Source: Pseudomonadota bacterium
GTDB taxonomy: Bacteria > Pseudomonadota > Gammaproteobacteria > Burkholderiales > Burkholderiaceae
Reading direction: 5' to 3'
DNA length: 19,664 bases
NCBI GenBank assembly: GCA_023441105.1
Contig: JAEZQX010000004.1
Location: 1-19,664 of the forward strand
The number at the start of each line of letters is the position of its first letter. Position 1 is the stretch's first letter. Positions 1 to 7,742 of the stretch are shown piece by piece. The notes beneath the pieces are model-generated. The model did not search any database and was not told the origin of the DNA. It saw nothing but the letters and a program-made list of their open reading frames with translations. The translations under genes were made by a program, and so were the position numbers.

Positions 1-302
1 TCGCGCATCGGTCCCATCGCGGCGTCGCGCACGTTGAGCCGCGCCTTCACCAGGTTGCCGAGCTCGAGCAGCCGCATGCCGAGCTGGTAGGTGCCCGGCT
101 CGACCCGGTCGACGAAGCGCGCCCAGACCAGATCGTTGAGGATGCGGTGGGCGGTGGACGGATGCAGGCCGGTGCGGGCCGATAGATCCTTGAGGCTGAC
201 CGGATCGGACTGCTGAGCCAGGCCGTCCAGCAGGGCAACCATTCGCTCCAGCACCTGCACGGCGGTCTTGCCGTTCTCCGCCCGCCCCGCGGCGACTGCC
301 AT
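1..302 (-). CDS. IclR-family transcriptional regulator (N-terminal part, cut by window edge)
   Basis: The visible 100 residues begin MAVAAGRAENGKTAVQVLER and carry a winged helix-turn-helix typical of IclR proteins: SLKDLSARTGLHPSTAHRIL at about residues 37-56, then a wing ending in GTYQLGMRLLELG. IclR regulators bind operator DNA as dimers or tetramers and sense a small ligand through a C-terminal GAF-like domain, which lies outside the window, so no ligand can be proposed. I chose the ATG at 300-302 because AGGAG (plus-strand ctcct at 307-311) sits 4 nt upstream. In-frame ATGs at 404 and 425 would add a low-complexity Ala/Arg/Ser-rich tail and have weaker ribosome sites. The gene diverges from the KaiC-like gene, and a TATAAC-like -10 (complement of 456-461) without a good -35 is the only promoter hint. 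The family call is firm; the target genes are unknown. Confidence 0.85.
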   Translation of the reverse strand, partial: MAVAAGRAENGKTAVQVLERMVALLDGLAQQSDPVSLKDLSARTGLHPSTAHRILNDLVWARFVDRVEPGTYQLGMRLLELGNLVKARLNVRDAAMGPMR

Positions 303-552
303 GCCGCTCCTGCCCGCCGCCTCGACCTTGCCGGCAGCGACCGGCGATCGTCTTCGAACACCGGCCAGCGGCCTAGCCGCCGCCGTGCTCACGGAAGAGC
401 GCATTGACGGTTTTCTTTCTTCCATGCGGGGTTCTGGGGTTGGCTGACCGATGAGGTTATAGCATGCCCGGGGCGGCGGCGTCGATTCACGTCCTTCTGC
501 GGTGCGCACGAATTCCACAGGTACACTCACCCTCCCTTCGAGGCCGAGGCGT

Positions 553-556
553 GGAG
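553..556 (+). promoter_or_regulatory. Shine-Dalgarno GGAG deciding the KaiC-like start
   Basis: GGAG lies 5 nt before a GTG at 562-564. The reading frame is open from a further GTG at 502, but that codon has no purine-rich site before it. The GTG at 562 is therefore the better start. An ATG at 577 is in frame but would shorten the conserved N-terminus. Confidence 0.55.
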
Positions 557-561
557 TTCCA

Positions 562-2151
562 GTGAATGAAGATCGCATGAAGACCGGGATCGCCGGCCTC
601 GACGAAGTCCTTCGAGGTGGAGTCCCGCGGAACAACAACATCCTCGTCGAGGGGGAGCCGGGGTCCGGCAAGACGACGCTCGGGCTGGCTTTCATCCATG
701 CCGGCGCGCATCTCTATGACGAGCCGGGTGTGATCGTCTCGTTCGAGCTCGACCCCCAGAAGCTGTTGCGCGACGCCCGGGGCTTCAACTGGAACCTGCA
801 GGCGCTGATCGACAGCGGCCAGGTCAAGATCATCCAGACCTCGCCCGCCGTGCTGTTGAACGAGTTTCGAACGGACGACGGCGCCTTCGCGTCCGAGCTG
901 CGCGCCTTGAAGGCCAAGCGGCTGATGATCGACGGTCTGAGTCCCTTGCGGCTCTACGCGGACGCGCACGACCTGCCGTTTCGCGAGGACGTCCACCTGC
1001 TCATCGAAGGGTTGACCCGCCTGGGCGTGACGACGCTGGTGACCGCGGAAGTCGCTCCGTCGCTTGCGCCGACCCATCCGCACGAGCGATTCGTCTTCGA
1101 TACGATCATCTCGTTGTCGCGCGAGGAGCACAAGCGCCGCGTGCATCGGACGATATCGGTCGTGAAGTCGCGCGGTCAGGATTTCATCACCGGCAACCAT
1201 GCCATGCGGATCGAGGAGGGCGCGGGCATCAGGGTCTATCGCCGCGCCCAGTCGCGCCCGGTCGGTGCGGAAGAGCAGCCGACCTCGACCCGGCGGGTAT
1301 CGATCGGACTACCCGCCCTGGATGCCATCATGGATGGCGGCCCGTATGAAGGATCGATCACCCTCGTCTCGGGCATCTCCGGCACCGGCAAGACGGTGCT
1401 TGGGGTGCAATTCCTGATGTCGGCAGCCCGGCAGGGACGCAAGACGCTGCTGGTGTCCCTGGACGAGCATCCCCAGCAGATGCAGCGCAACGCCGGCACC
1501 CTCGGTTTCGACCTGAAGAAGATGATGGATGAAGGGAAGTTCTTCATCCACTACGAGTCGCCCCTCGAGCTCGAGCTCGACGTGCACTTCGACCGGGTCG
1601 TGAGGCTGGTCGAGGAGCACGACATCGATTGCATCGTCTTCGACTCGGTTGCGGTCTACGAGATGGCCGATCGCGAACAGGCGGCGGACTTCCTCTATGC
1701 GCTCGCGAACTATTGCAAAGGCCGCCTCGCCACGGTCTTCTTCAACTACGAGAGCCCGGAATTGCTCGGCATCTCCCAGATCAGCGAGGAGCTCAAGGGC
1801 TCGCACCTGGTGGATAACATCATCCTGCTGAGCTACGTCGAGGTGTCGACTCGGCTGCGACGCGCGCTGGTGGTGCCGAAGTCCCGCGGCAGCCACAATG
1901 TCCAGGTGACGCACGAGTATGCGATCGGTCCCGGGGGCCTGTCGTTGCTCGACCTCGACCAGCAGGCGGGGGATAACCTCGCCGTTCCCCAGCTGCCGTT
2001 CGCCGCCTACTACGGCCTGCTGTCGCGATCCCCCACCCGCCAGAGCCCGGCGGTCGAGGAGGCCGTGGCAAACGGCAACGACATGCCGGCGTCGGCGGCG
2101 CTGCAGCCCGAGGTGCCTGGGACGTCGGAAGCGGGTCCGCCGCGCGCTTGA
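562..2151 (+). CDS. KaiC-like double-domain RecA/DnaB-type ATPase
   Basis: About 529 residues forming two tandem KaiC domains. Domain 1 starts at TGIAGLDEVLRGG (8-20), with Walker A GEPGSGKT (31-38), FELDP (61-65) where KaiC has its catalytic Glu-Glu pair, and Walker B LMIDGLS (121-127). Domain 2 starts at SIGLPALDAIMDGG (247-260), with Walker A GISGTGKT (271-278), LDEHP (300-304) and Walker B CIVFDSV (357-363). The size matches cyanobacterial KaiC (519 aa), but the C-terminal tail is a Pro/Ala-rich linker. By my hand alignment of domain 2, KaiC S431 corresponds to Ser414, T432 to a His and T426 to a Glu, so the dual phosphorylation cycle is probably not conserved. The product is likely a cytosolic hexameric ATPase. 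It is followed 11 nt later by a histidine kinase, which suggests a shared signalling role. It should not be called a clock protein on this evidence. The alternative start is GTG 502. Confidence 0.85.
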   Translation: MNEDRMKTGIAGLDEVLRGGVPRNNNILVEGEPGSGKTTLGLAFIHAGAHLYDEPGVIVSFELDPQKLLRDARGFNWNLQALIDSGQVKIIQTSPAVLLNEFRTDDGAFASELRALKAKRLMIDGLSPLRLYADAHDLPFREDVHLLIEGLTRLGVTTLVTAEVAPSLAPTHPHERFVFDTIISLSREEHKRRVHRTISVVKSRGQDFITGNHAMRIEEGAGIRVYRRAQSRPVGAEEQPTSTRRVSIGLPALDAIMDGGPYEGSITLVSGISGTGKTVLGVQFLMSAARQGRKTLLVSLDEHPQQMQRNAGTLGFDLKKMMDEGKFFIHYESPLELELDVHFDRVVRLVEEHDIDCIVFDSVAVYEMADREQAADFLYALANYCKGRLATVFFNYESPELLGISQISEELKGSHLVDNIILLSYVEVSTRLRRALVVPKSRGSHNVQVTHEYAIGPGGLSLLDLDQQAGDNLAVPQLPFAAYYGLLSRSPTRQSPAVEEAVANGNDMPASAALQPEVPGTSEAGPPRA

Positions 2152-2162
2152 ATGGGGCGACG

Positions 2163-3434
2163 ATGAGTGTCGACTGGGAGGACTGGGGACGGACTCTCGG
2201 GCGATTCTCCCGCGCGACCGGGCTGTGCGTGTCCGGGTACGACGCGGAAGGCGTGCGGCGGGTCGGGCCAACCCACGATTCGGGCGTCGCGTCGATCCTG
2301 GCAGCTGCCGGCGTGTTCAGCGGCCGCGGAGCCGGCTCGCGCATCGAATCGGAACTGCTTGGGAAGACACTGGAGACGGGCTTGCCGGTTCAGCGGGACA
2401 TCGCCGGCGAGTTGACCGTCCTCTGCACGCCGTTGTTGATCGGCGGCTCCTTGCGCGGAGCGCTGGTGTATGGGTGGGTCTTCCCGCGCTTCGGCTCACC
2501 GCTAGGCTGCCAGCGCCTCGCCCGGGAACTCGGGGTCGATCCCACCCGGCTGTGGTCGGCGGTGCGGCTCACGCCGCCCGTACCGCCGGCGAGGCTGGTG
2601 GTCTTCACCGAGCTGCTGGAGACGATGGTGGCTGCCGCCGTGCGTCATGCCGATGCGCTCGAGCAGATCGAGGCCATGAGCCAGCTGCGCAAGGTCTTCC
2701 TCGCCAGCGTCTCCCACGAGCTGCGCACGCCGTTGTCCGCCCTGGGGCTTCGCATCGAGATGATGCTGCGCGCGAGCGAACTATCGGCGCCGATGAAGGT
2801 GTCCCTCGAAAAGATGAAGCAGCATGTCCTCGATCAGGCGCGGCTGGTGGAAGACCTGATCGAGGCGTCGCGCACCAGCACCGGCCAGCTCTCGCTGGAT
2901 CGGCAGCCGGCCTGGCTCGACGACGTGCTGGCCGGGGCGCTGGCGGCGATGCAGCCCCAGGCCGACGAGAAGAAGGTCGAGGTGATCGCGTGCGGGCTGC
3001 GCGAGGACGGATCGCGCCCGCTGCTTGTCGACCGTCATCGCTTGCAGCAGGCCTTCTGGAACCTCTTGTCCAACGCGGTGAAGTTCACCCCGCCAGGGGG
3101 ACGCGTGACCTTGTCGGTCGACTCCGACGACCTCCGGCATCGCGTCGTCGTCGCCGATAGCGGCTGCGGCATCGAAGCCGCGGTGCTGCCAAGAATCTTC
3201 GATGCATTCCAGAAGACCGATGCGGCGTCGAATCGAAGCGGCCTGGGCCTGGGCCTTTCGATCGCGCGGCAGATCGTCGAGGGTCACGGCGGCACCATCA
3301 CTGCCAGCAGCGACGGCGTGGGCAAGGGCGCCCGGTTCGTGGTCGGCTTTCCGCGCCCCGCGGTGGACACGACCCTCGGACCTGGCGAGGTTCGTGGCGC
3401 GACGGCTGGGTGCCTGCCGTCCGGATTGGCGTAG
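2163..3434 (+). CDS. Soluble histidine kinase with PocR-like sensor domain
   Basis: A 423-residue kinase with no membrane segment, so cytosolic. Residues 1-140 resemble a PocR/GAF-type ligand-binding domain (FSRATGLCVSGYDAEG, LTVLCTPLLIGG, GALVYGWVF), without the Cys cluster common in PocR domains. The HisKA dimerisation helix carries the phospho-acceptor His185 in SHELRTP. The HATPase_c domain has an N box NLLSNAVKFTP (300-310), G1 DSGCGI (332-337), F box FDAFQ and G2 GLGLGLS (360-366), all intact, so it should be an active autokinase. No receiver domain is attached and no response regulator is in the window. ATG 2163 is preferred over an in-frame TTG at 2148 overlapping the KaiC-like stop; GGGGCG precedes ATG 2163. 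The 11-nt spacing indicates co-transcription with the KaiC-like gene. The kinase call is firm; the sensor family is a resemblance call. Confidence 0.87.
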   Translation: MSVDWEDWGRTLGRFSRATGLCVSGYDAEGVRRVGPTHDSGVASILAAAGVFSGRGAGSRIESELLGKTLETGLPVQRDIAGELTVLCTPLLIGGSLRGALVYGWVFPRFGSPLGCQRLARELGVDPTRLWSAVRLTPPVPPARLVVFTELLETMVAAAVRHADALEQIEAMSQLRKVFLASVSHELRTPLSALGLRIEMMLRASELSAPMKVSLEKMKQHVLDQARLVEDLIEASRTSTGQLSLDRQPAWLDDVLAGALAAMQPQADEKKVEVIACGLREDGSRPLLVDRHRLQQAFWNLLSNAVKFTPPGGRVTLSVDSDDLRHRVVVADSGCGIEAAVLPRIFDAFQKTDAASNRSGLGLGLSIARQIVEGHGGTITASSDGVGKGARFVVGFPRPAVDTTLGPGEVRGATAGCLPSGLA

Positions 3435-3447
3435 CGACGACGCCGGA

Positions 3448-5061
3448 TCAGCGGCCCGCGAGCAGGTGGCGCGCCTGGCGAGCCGGCGTGGCCTGCGGCG
3501 CCGATGCTTGGGCCCGGCGCAGTTGCCGCCCAGGCCGCTCGCTGCCTGCCGGTAGATTGCCGGAGGACGGCAGGCCGCGAGTCATGAACGACAGCCGCCC
3601 TTGCGCGCCGCAGGCCCGATAGTCCGCCAGCGCTGCCTGTTGCAGCGCCGCCTGGTCGCGCCCGGGATCCCGTCCCAGCCAATCGACCACGCCGTCGACT
3701 AGCGCCTCCAGCGCGATCGCGTGCACGCGGTTGAAACGGTCGAACAGGAAGCGCGACAGCGCCAGCATTCGCTCGAAAGGCGCCTGATCCATCACCAGCC
3801 CGGCGAGCCGCGGCATCCGGCCGCCATTGGCGACCAGGTCGTGGAAGCGCGCCAGCAGCCGGATCGAGGCGAGGTCCTCGGCGCCCATCGTGTCGGTCTC
3901 GATCACTTCGTAGGGCGCCTGCGAGGCGAAGCGCAGCCGGCCGGCGCGCTCGTGGCGGACGATCGGCGCCCCGCGCAGCCGCTTCAGGATGCCGACCTGG
4001 ATCTCATGCGGCCCGATCGCCACCAGGCGGTCGAAGCCGCGGCCGAAGGAGGCCAGCGTCTCGCCCGGCAGCCCGGCAATCAGGTCGACATGCAGGTGCG
4101 CCCGCGAGTGGGCCAGCAGCCAGCGCAGGTTGGCCTCGGCGCGCTCGTTGTCCTGCCGGCGGCTGATCAGCGCCTGCACGGCCGGCTCGAAGGTCTGGAT
4201 GCCGATCTCGAACTGCAGCGTGCCCGCGGGAAAGCGCACGATGGCGGCCTTGAGCGAATCGGGCAGGTGATCCGGCACCAGCTCGAAATGCGCGAAGCAC
4301 GGATCGAGGGGTGTCGCCTCGATCCGCTGCAGGAAGAAATCCATGATGGCCAGGCTGCTCGCCGGCCTGAGGTTGAAGGTGCGGTCGACGAACTTGAAGC
4401 GTCGCGCCCCGCGCGCATGCAGCGCCGCCAGCTCCGCCAGGAAGCCGGCCAGCGGAAAAGGCCAGGCTGTCTTGTCCAGCGCCGAGAGACAGAACTCGCA
4501 CTTGAACGGACAGCCGCGCGACGCCTCGACGTAGATGAAGCGTTCGCGCAGGTCGCGGTCGCTGTAGTACCGGTACGGCATCGCCAGGGCGGCGAGATCA
4601 GGCTGCTCGCCGGCGACGACGCGCATCAGCGGCTTCGGCCCGTCGAGCAGGGCGCGCGCGAGCTTCGGGAAGCTGACGTCGCCTGGCCCCTGGACGACAT
4701 GGTCGGCCAACCCGCAGATCGGCTGCGCGTCGGCCTCGTGGCTGACCTCCGGGCCGCCCAGCACGATGGTGACCGCCGGCGCGACCTCCCTGAGGTGGCG
4801 CACCAGCTCGGTCGACTGGACCACGTTCCAGATGTAGATCCCGAGCGCCACGATCCGAGGCTGGCAGGCGAGCAGGCGCGCCACCAGCTCCGGCGTCGGC
4901 CGGCCGCCGACCAGCTCGACGATCGTCATGCGCTCCTGCAGGTCGCCGGCATTGGCGAACAGGTAGCGCAGGCCGAGCGACGTATGCTGGTAGCGGGCGT
5001 TGATGGTGGCGAGCACGATGTCCCGCGGCAGCGGCGCGCTGCCAGGGTCCGTCGGCTTCAT
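3448..5061 (-). CDS. B12-binding-domain radical SAM protein (DUF4080-like)
   Basis: 537 residues. The first about 150 form a Rossmann-like cobalamin-binding-type domain ([39 protein letters not shown]). It lacks a DxHxxG motif, so lower-ligand cobalamin binding cannot be assumed. The radical SAM core follows, with the [4Fe-4S] motif CPFKCEFC (Cys184, Cys188, Cys191) and VEASRGCPF before it. The C-terminal third resembles the DUF4080 extension. Enzymes of this fold use 5'-deoxyadenosyl radical chemistry, often for methyl transfer or ring and RNA modification; the substrate here is unknown. The start ATG overlaps the pyrD stop as ATGA, so it is translated by coupling with pyrD and is the last gene of the aat-bpt-pyrD run. 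It ends 13 nt from the convergent kinase gene, with no terminator visible between them. The superfamily is certain and the reaction is not assignable. Confidence 0.88.
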   Translation of the reverse strand: MKPTDPGSAPLPRDIVLATINARYQHTSLGLRYLFANAGDLQERMTIVELVGGRPTPELVARLLACQPRIVALGIYIWNVVQSTELVRHLREVAPAVTIVLGGPEVSHEADAQPICGLADHVVQGPGDVSFPKLARALLDGPKPLMRVVAGEQPDLAALAMPYRYYSDRDLRERFIYVEASRGCPFKCEFCLSALDKTAWPFPLAGFLAELAALHARGARRFKFVDRTFNLRPASSLAIMDFFLQRIEATPLDPCFAHFELVPDHLPDSLKAAIVRFPAGTLQFEIGIQTFEPAVQALISRRQDNERAEANLRWLLAHSRAHLHVDLIAGLPGETLASFGRGFDRLVAIGPHEIQVGILKRLRGAPIVRHERAGRLRFASQAPYEVIETDTMGAEDLASIRLLARFHDLVANGGRMPRLAGLVMDQAPFERMLALSRFLFDRFNRVHAIALEALVDGVVDWLGRDPGRDQAALQQAALADYRACGAQGRLSFMTRGLPSSGNLPAGSERPGRQLRRAQASAPQATPARQARHLLAGR

Positions 5062-6197
5062 GCCGACGGTCCGTGCTGCAGGCGGCGGATGGCCGCGGCC
5101 GAATCGGCCACCAGTGCCGGACCGCGATAGATGAGGCCGGTGTAGAGCTGCACCAGGTCGGCGCCACAGCGGATCTTGGCCACTGCATCCTCGGCCGACA
5201 TCACCCCGCCCACGCCGATGATCGGGTAGCGCGGCGCGAGGCAGGCTCGCAGCGCCCGGATCACCCGGTTCGACCCCTCGAACACCGGGCGGCCGGACAG
5301 GCCGCCGCTCTCCTGGGCATGCGGCAGCCCCGCCACCGCTTCGCGACCGAGCGTGGTGTTGGTGGCGATGACGCCATCGATCGCATAGCGCGCGAGCAAG
5401 GCGGCGATCACCTCGATCTGCGCATCGTCCAGATCGGGCGCGATCTTGAGCAGCAGCGGCACGTCGCGCAGGCCGCCGGCGACCAGGCGGCGGCGTTCGC
5501 CGTCGACAGCCCGCAGCAGCTCGTCGAGCTCCTGGCCGGCCTGCAGCTGGCGAAGGTTCCTGGTGTTCGGCGAGGAGATGTTGATGGTGACGTAGTCGGC
5601 CACCGGCATCGCCTTGCGCAGGCAGGCCAGGTAGTCGCCGGCCGCCTGCTCCAGCGGCGTCGCCGCGTTCTTGCCGATGTTCAGGCCAAGCACCGGCGGT
5701 CCGGAGCCGTCGATCCGTTGAGTCGCGCCGGCGCTTCCCGTCGCCGGGTCGCTGTGTCCCAGCTGCCAGGTCCGTGATTGGCGGACATGCGCCACGAAGC
5801 GGTCGATGCCGTCGTTGTTGAAGCCGAAGCGGTTGATCAGCGCTTCGGCCTGCGGCAGGCGGAACAGCCGCGGCCGTGGGTTGCCGGGCTGGGCCAGGGG
5901 CGTGACGGTGCCGAGCTCGAGGAAGCCGAAGCCCAGTGCGGCGAGGCCGTCGATGTGGCGGGCGTCCTTGTCGAGGCCGGCGGCGAGGCCGACGCGGTTC
6001 GGAAAGCGCAGGCCCAGCAATTCGATCGGATCGGCGATCCGCGGCCCGGCCAGCGCCTGGGCGCCCAGCGAACCCAGCAGCGGCAGGCAGCCGGCCCGGT
6101 CCAGCGCCTCGAGCGTGAGCTCGTGGGCGCGTTCCGCATCCAGCGCGAACAGCGCCGGCCGGGCGAGCCGGTAGGCTAGGCGGCGAGCCGGACCCAC
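5058..6197 (-). CDS. pyrD: Dihydroorotate dehydrogenase (quinone), class 2
   Basis: PyrD oxidises dihydroorotate to orotate in pyrimidine synthesis. It uses FMN and passes electrons to quinone at the inner face of the membrane. Class 2 features are present: an N-terminal amphipathic tether (residues about 5-35), [13 protein letters not shown] (68-80), INRFGFNN (121-128), GLNIGKN (171-177), NISSPNT with the catalytic-base serine (206-212), KIAPDL (251-256), NTT (280-282) and SGRP (301-304). The C-terminal FMN site is GVGGV-SAEDA with [13 protein letters not shown]. The length is 379 aa against about 336 in E. coli. The excess is mostly an insert of about 25 residues (about 141-167, Gly/Ser/Thr-rich) before GLNIGKN. 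The start GTG at 6197 overlaps the end of bpt by 22 nt; the open frame continues upstream inside bpt but does not resemble PyrD there. The stop overlaps the next start as ATGA. Confidence 0.95.
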   Translation of the reverse strand: MGPARRLAYRLARPALFALDAERAHELTLEALDRAGCLPLLGSLGAQALAGPRIADPIELLGLRFPNRVGLAAGLDKDARHIDGLAALGFGFLELGTVTPLAQPGNPRPRLFRLPQAEALINRFGFNNDGIDRFVAHVRQSRTWQLGHSDPATGSAGATQRIDGSGPPVLGLNIGKNAATPLEQAAGDYLACLRKAMPVADYVTINISSPNTRNLRQLQAGQELDELLRAVDGERRRLVAGGLRDVPLLLKIAPDLDDAQIEVIAALLARYAIDGVIATNTTLGREAVAGLPHAQESGGLSGRPVFEGSNRVIRALRACLAPRYPIIGVGGVMSAEDAVAKIRCGADLVQLYTGLIYRGPALVADSAAAIRRLQHGPSA

Positions 6198-6904
6198 TGC
6201 CCGTTGATCAGCTGCTCGACCGGCCGAAAGCGTGACTTGTACGACATGCTGGGACACTGTTCGATCCAGTAACCCAGGTACAGGTAGCGCAGCCCCAGCA
6301 GCCTGCACTGCTCGATCTGCCAGAGGATGTTGTAGGTGCCGAAGCTCGCCCCGCGCACATCCGGGTCGAAGAACGTGTAGACCGAGGAAAGACCGTCGTC
6401 GAGGATGTCGATGATCGAGACCATCCGCAGCGTGCCGTCGGGCGAGCGGAACTCCACCAGCCGCGTGTTGACCTTGCTCTGGAGCAGGAACTGCGCGTAT
6501 TGCTCGCGACTGTCCTGGTCCATGCCGCCCCCGGCGTGGCGGGTCGACTGGTAGCGCAGGTACAGCTCGTAATGCTCCGGCACCAGCGCGAGCCGGGCCA
6601 CGACGGTGGCGAGGTCCGAATGGGTTCTCCTCGCGCGCCGCTGGCTGCGGTTGACGACCAGCTCCCGCGCCGGGATCCTGACCGGGACGCAGGCACGGCA
6701 GCCGTCGCAGTGCGGGCGGTAGGTGAAGATGCCGCTGCGCCGGAAGCCGGCCCGAACCAGCTCGCTGTAGACGTCGGCATTGATCAGGTGGTTGGGGGTC
6801 GCCACCTGCGAGCGTGCCTGGTGCCCTGGCAGATAGCTGCAGGGATACGGCGCCGTCGAGTAGAACTGCAGCGCCGAGAACGGCAATTCCTTGAGCTGTG
6901 TCAC
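6176..6904 (-). CDS. bpt: Aspartate/glutamate leucyltransferase (bacterial Ate-like, Bpt)
   Basis: 242 residues, the usual size. Bpt moves leucine from Leu-tRNA onto proteins with N-terminal Asp or Glu, producing a primary destabilising residue that ClpS delivers to ClpAP. The N-terminal ATE domain shows [11 protein letters not shown] (Cys22) and the cysteine cluster CDGCRAC (Cys66, Cys69, Cys72), which in ATE enzymes binds metal or an Fe-S cluster. The C-terminal GNAT-like half shows [22 protein letters not shown] and [16 protein letters not shown], strongly diagnostic. The start is GTG at 6904; no ATG is available before an upstream stop, and no clear ribosome site precedes it. The product is often annotated as arginyl-tRNA-protein transferase, but bacterial members of this group are Leu-specific toward acidic N-termini. 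It sits 130 nt after aat and overlaps pyrD. Confidence 0.94.
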   Translation of the reverse strand: MTQLKELPFSALQFYSTAPYPCSYLPGHQARSQVATPNHLINADVYSELVRAGFRRSGIFTYRPHCDGCRACVPVRIPARELVVNRSQRRARRTHSDLATVVARLALVPEHYELYLRYQSTRHAGGGMDQDSREQYAQFLLQSKVNTRLVEFRSPDGTLRMVSIIDILDDGLSSVYTFFDPDVRGASFGTYNILWQIEQCRLLGLRYLYLGYWIEQCPSMSYKSRFRPVEQLINGQWVRLAA

Positions 6905-7034
6905 GCGTATGGCCGAGTGATCAACGCATCAATTCACGCGATTGCGGATCCGCCGCGGGCTGCTGCCTGCCGGAACGACCGATGCGCCGGCTTGACACCC
7001 TTCGCGCCAAGCGCCGCTCCGACATGTGCCATTC

Positions 7035-7742
7035 TCATACGGGCCAATCGATGGTCACCTCTCGCCAATCCGGACCGGGGAGGCGGCACAGCGACCGCAG
7101 CCGGGCAAGGAACTCGGCCCGCGAGATCTCGCGCGCGCCGAGCGACGCCAGGTGCCCCGTGGACTGCTGGCAGTCTACCATGCTGAAATCGAGCCGTCGG
7201 AGCATGGCGACCAGCGCCGCATAGGCGCACTTGGAGGCATCGCTCGCGCGGGTGAACATCGATTCCCCGAAGAACATCCGGCCGATCGAGACACCGTAGA
7301 GGCCGCCGACCAGCTCGCGCTGGGCCCACACTTCGACCGAATGGGCATGCCCCGCCTGGTGCAGGGCGTGGTACGCCTTGATGATGTCGCGGGTGATCCA
7401 GGTGCCGTCCTGGCCCGGGCGCGGGGCGGCGCAGGCCTGCATCACCTGCACGAACGCCTGGTCGAGGGTCACCGTCCAGCTGCCGGTCTCGTGCACCCGC
7501 TTCAGCGTCCTGCGCAGCGACCGCGCCGGCTGGAACTCATCGACGAAGACCACCATGCGCGGATCGGGCGACCACCAGAGCACCGGTTGGCCCTGCGAAT
7601 ACCACGGGAAGATGCCCTGGCCGTACGCCTCCAGCAGGCGCTTCGCCGACAGGTCGCGGCCGGCGGCGATCAGGCCGTTGGGTTCGAGGCGAGCGGTTTC
7701 CGGCGGTGGCAGCGGCTGGTGGGGTTCTATCCAGGTCAGCAT
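7035..7742 (-). CDS. aat: Leucyl/phenylalanyl-tRNA--protein transferase
   Basis: 235 residues, matching E. coli Aat (234). Aat adds Leu or Phe from aminoacyl-tRNA to proteins with N-terminal Arg or Lys, marking them for ClpS/ClpAP. Conserved blocks are seen in order: EPNGLIAAGRDLS, RLLEAYGQGIFPWYS, VLWWSPDPRMV, GTWITRDIIKAYHALH, GHAHSVEVW, LVGGLYGVSIGRMFFGESMF, ASKCA and CQQSTGHLASLGAREISR. The residue after the AAG turn is Arg where E. coli has Gly (GGDLS). ATG 7742 gives the usual N-terminus MLTWIEP and overlaps the upstream stop as ATGCTGA. An ATG at 7760 (MPPADP...) is possible, but without a better ribosome site. It pairs functionally with bpt immediately downstream, so both branches of the bacterial N-degron pathway are encoded together. 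Confidence 0.95.
   Translation of the reverse strand: MLTWIEPHQPLPPPETARLEPNGLIAAGRDLSAKRLLEAYGQGIFPWYSQGQPVLWWSPDPRMVVFVDEFQPARSLRRTLKRVHETGSWTVTLDQAFVQVMQACAAPRPGQDGTWITRDIIKAYHALHQAGHAHSVEVWAQRELVGGLYGVSIGRMFFGESMFTRASDASKCAYAALVAMLRRLDFSMVDCQQSTGHLASLGAREISRAEFLARLRSLCRLPGPDWREVTIDWPV

Noticed and set aside
562..2151. Calling the KaiC-like protein a circadian clock component
   Set aside because: No kaiA or kaiB is present, the phosphosites are not conserved, and KaiC-like ATPases are widespread in bacteria without clocks.
1309..2271. Minus-strand open frame of 320 codons opposite the KaiC-like gene
   Set aside because: No motif; it is antisense to the second Walker A/B domain, which is clearly the coding strand.
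3721..5130. Plus-strand open frame of 469 codons opposite the radical SAM and pyrD genes
   Set aside because: It is Arg/Gln/His-rich, has no domain signature, and lies wholly antisense to genes with clear catalytic motifs. Long antisense frames are expected in GC-rich DNA.
6985..7015. TTGACA-like promoter on the plus strand between aat and bpt
   Set aside because: No -10 lies at suitable spacing, and the flanking genes are all on the minus strand.
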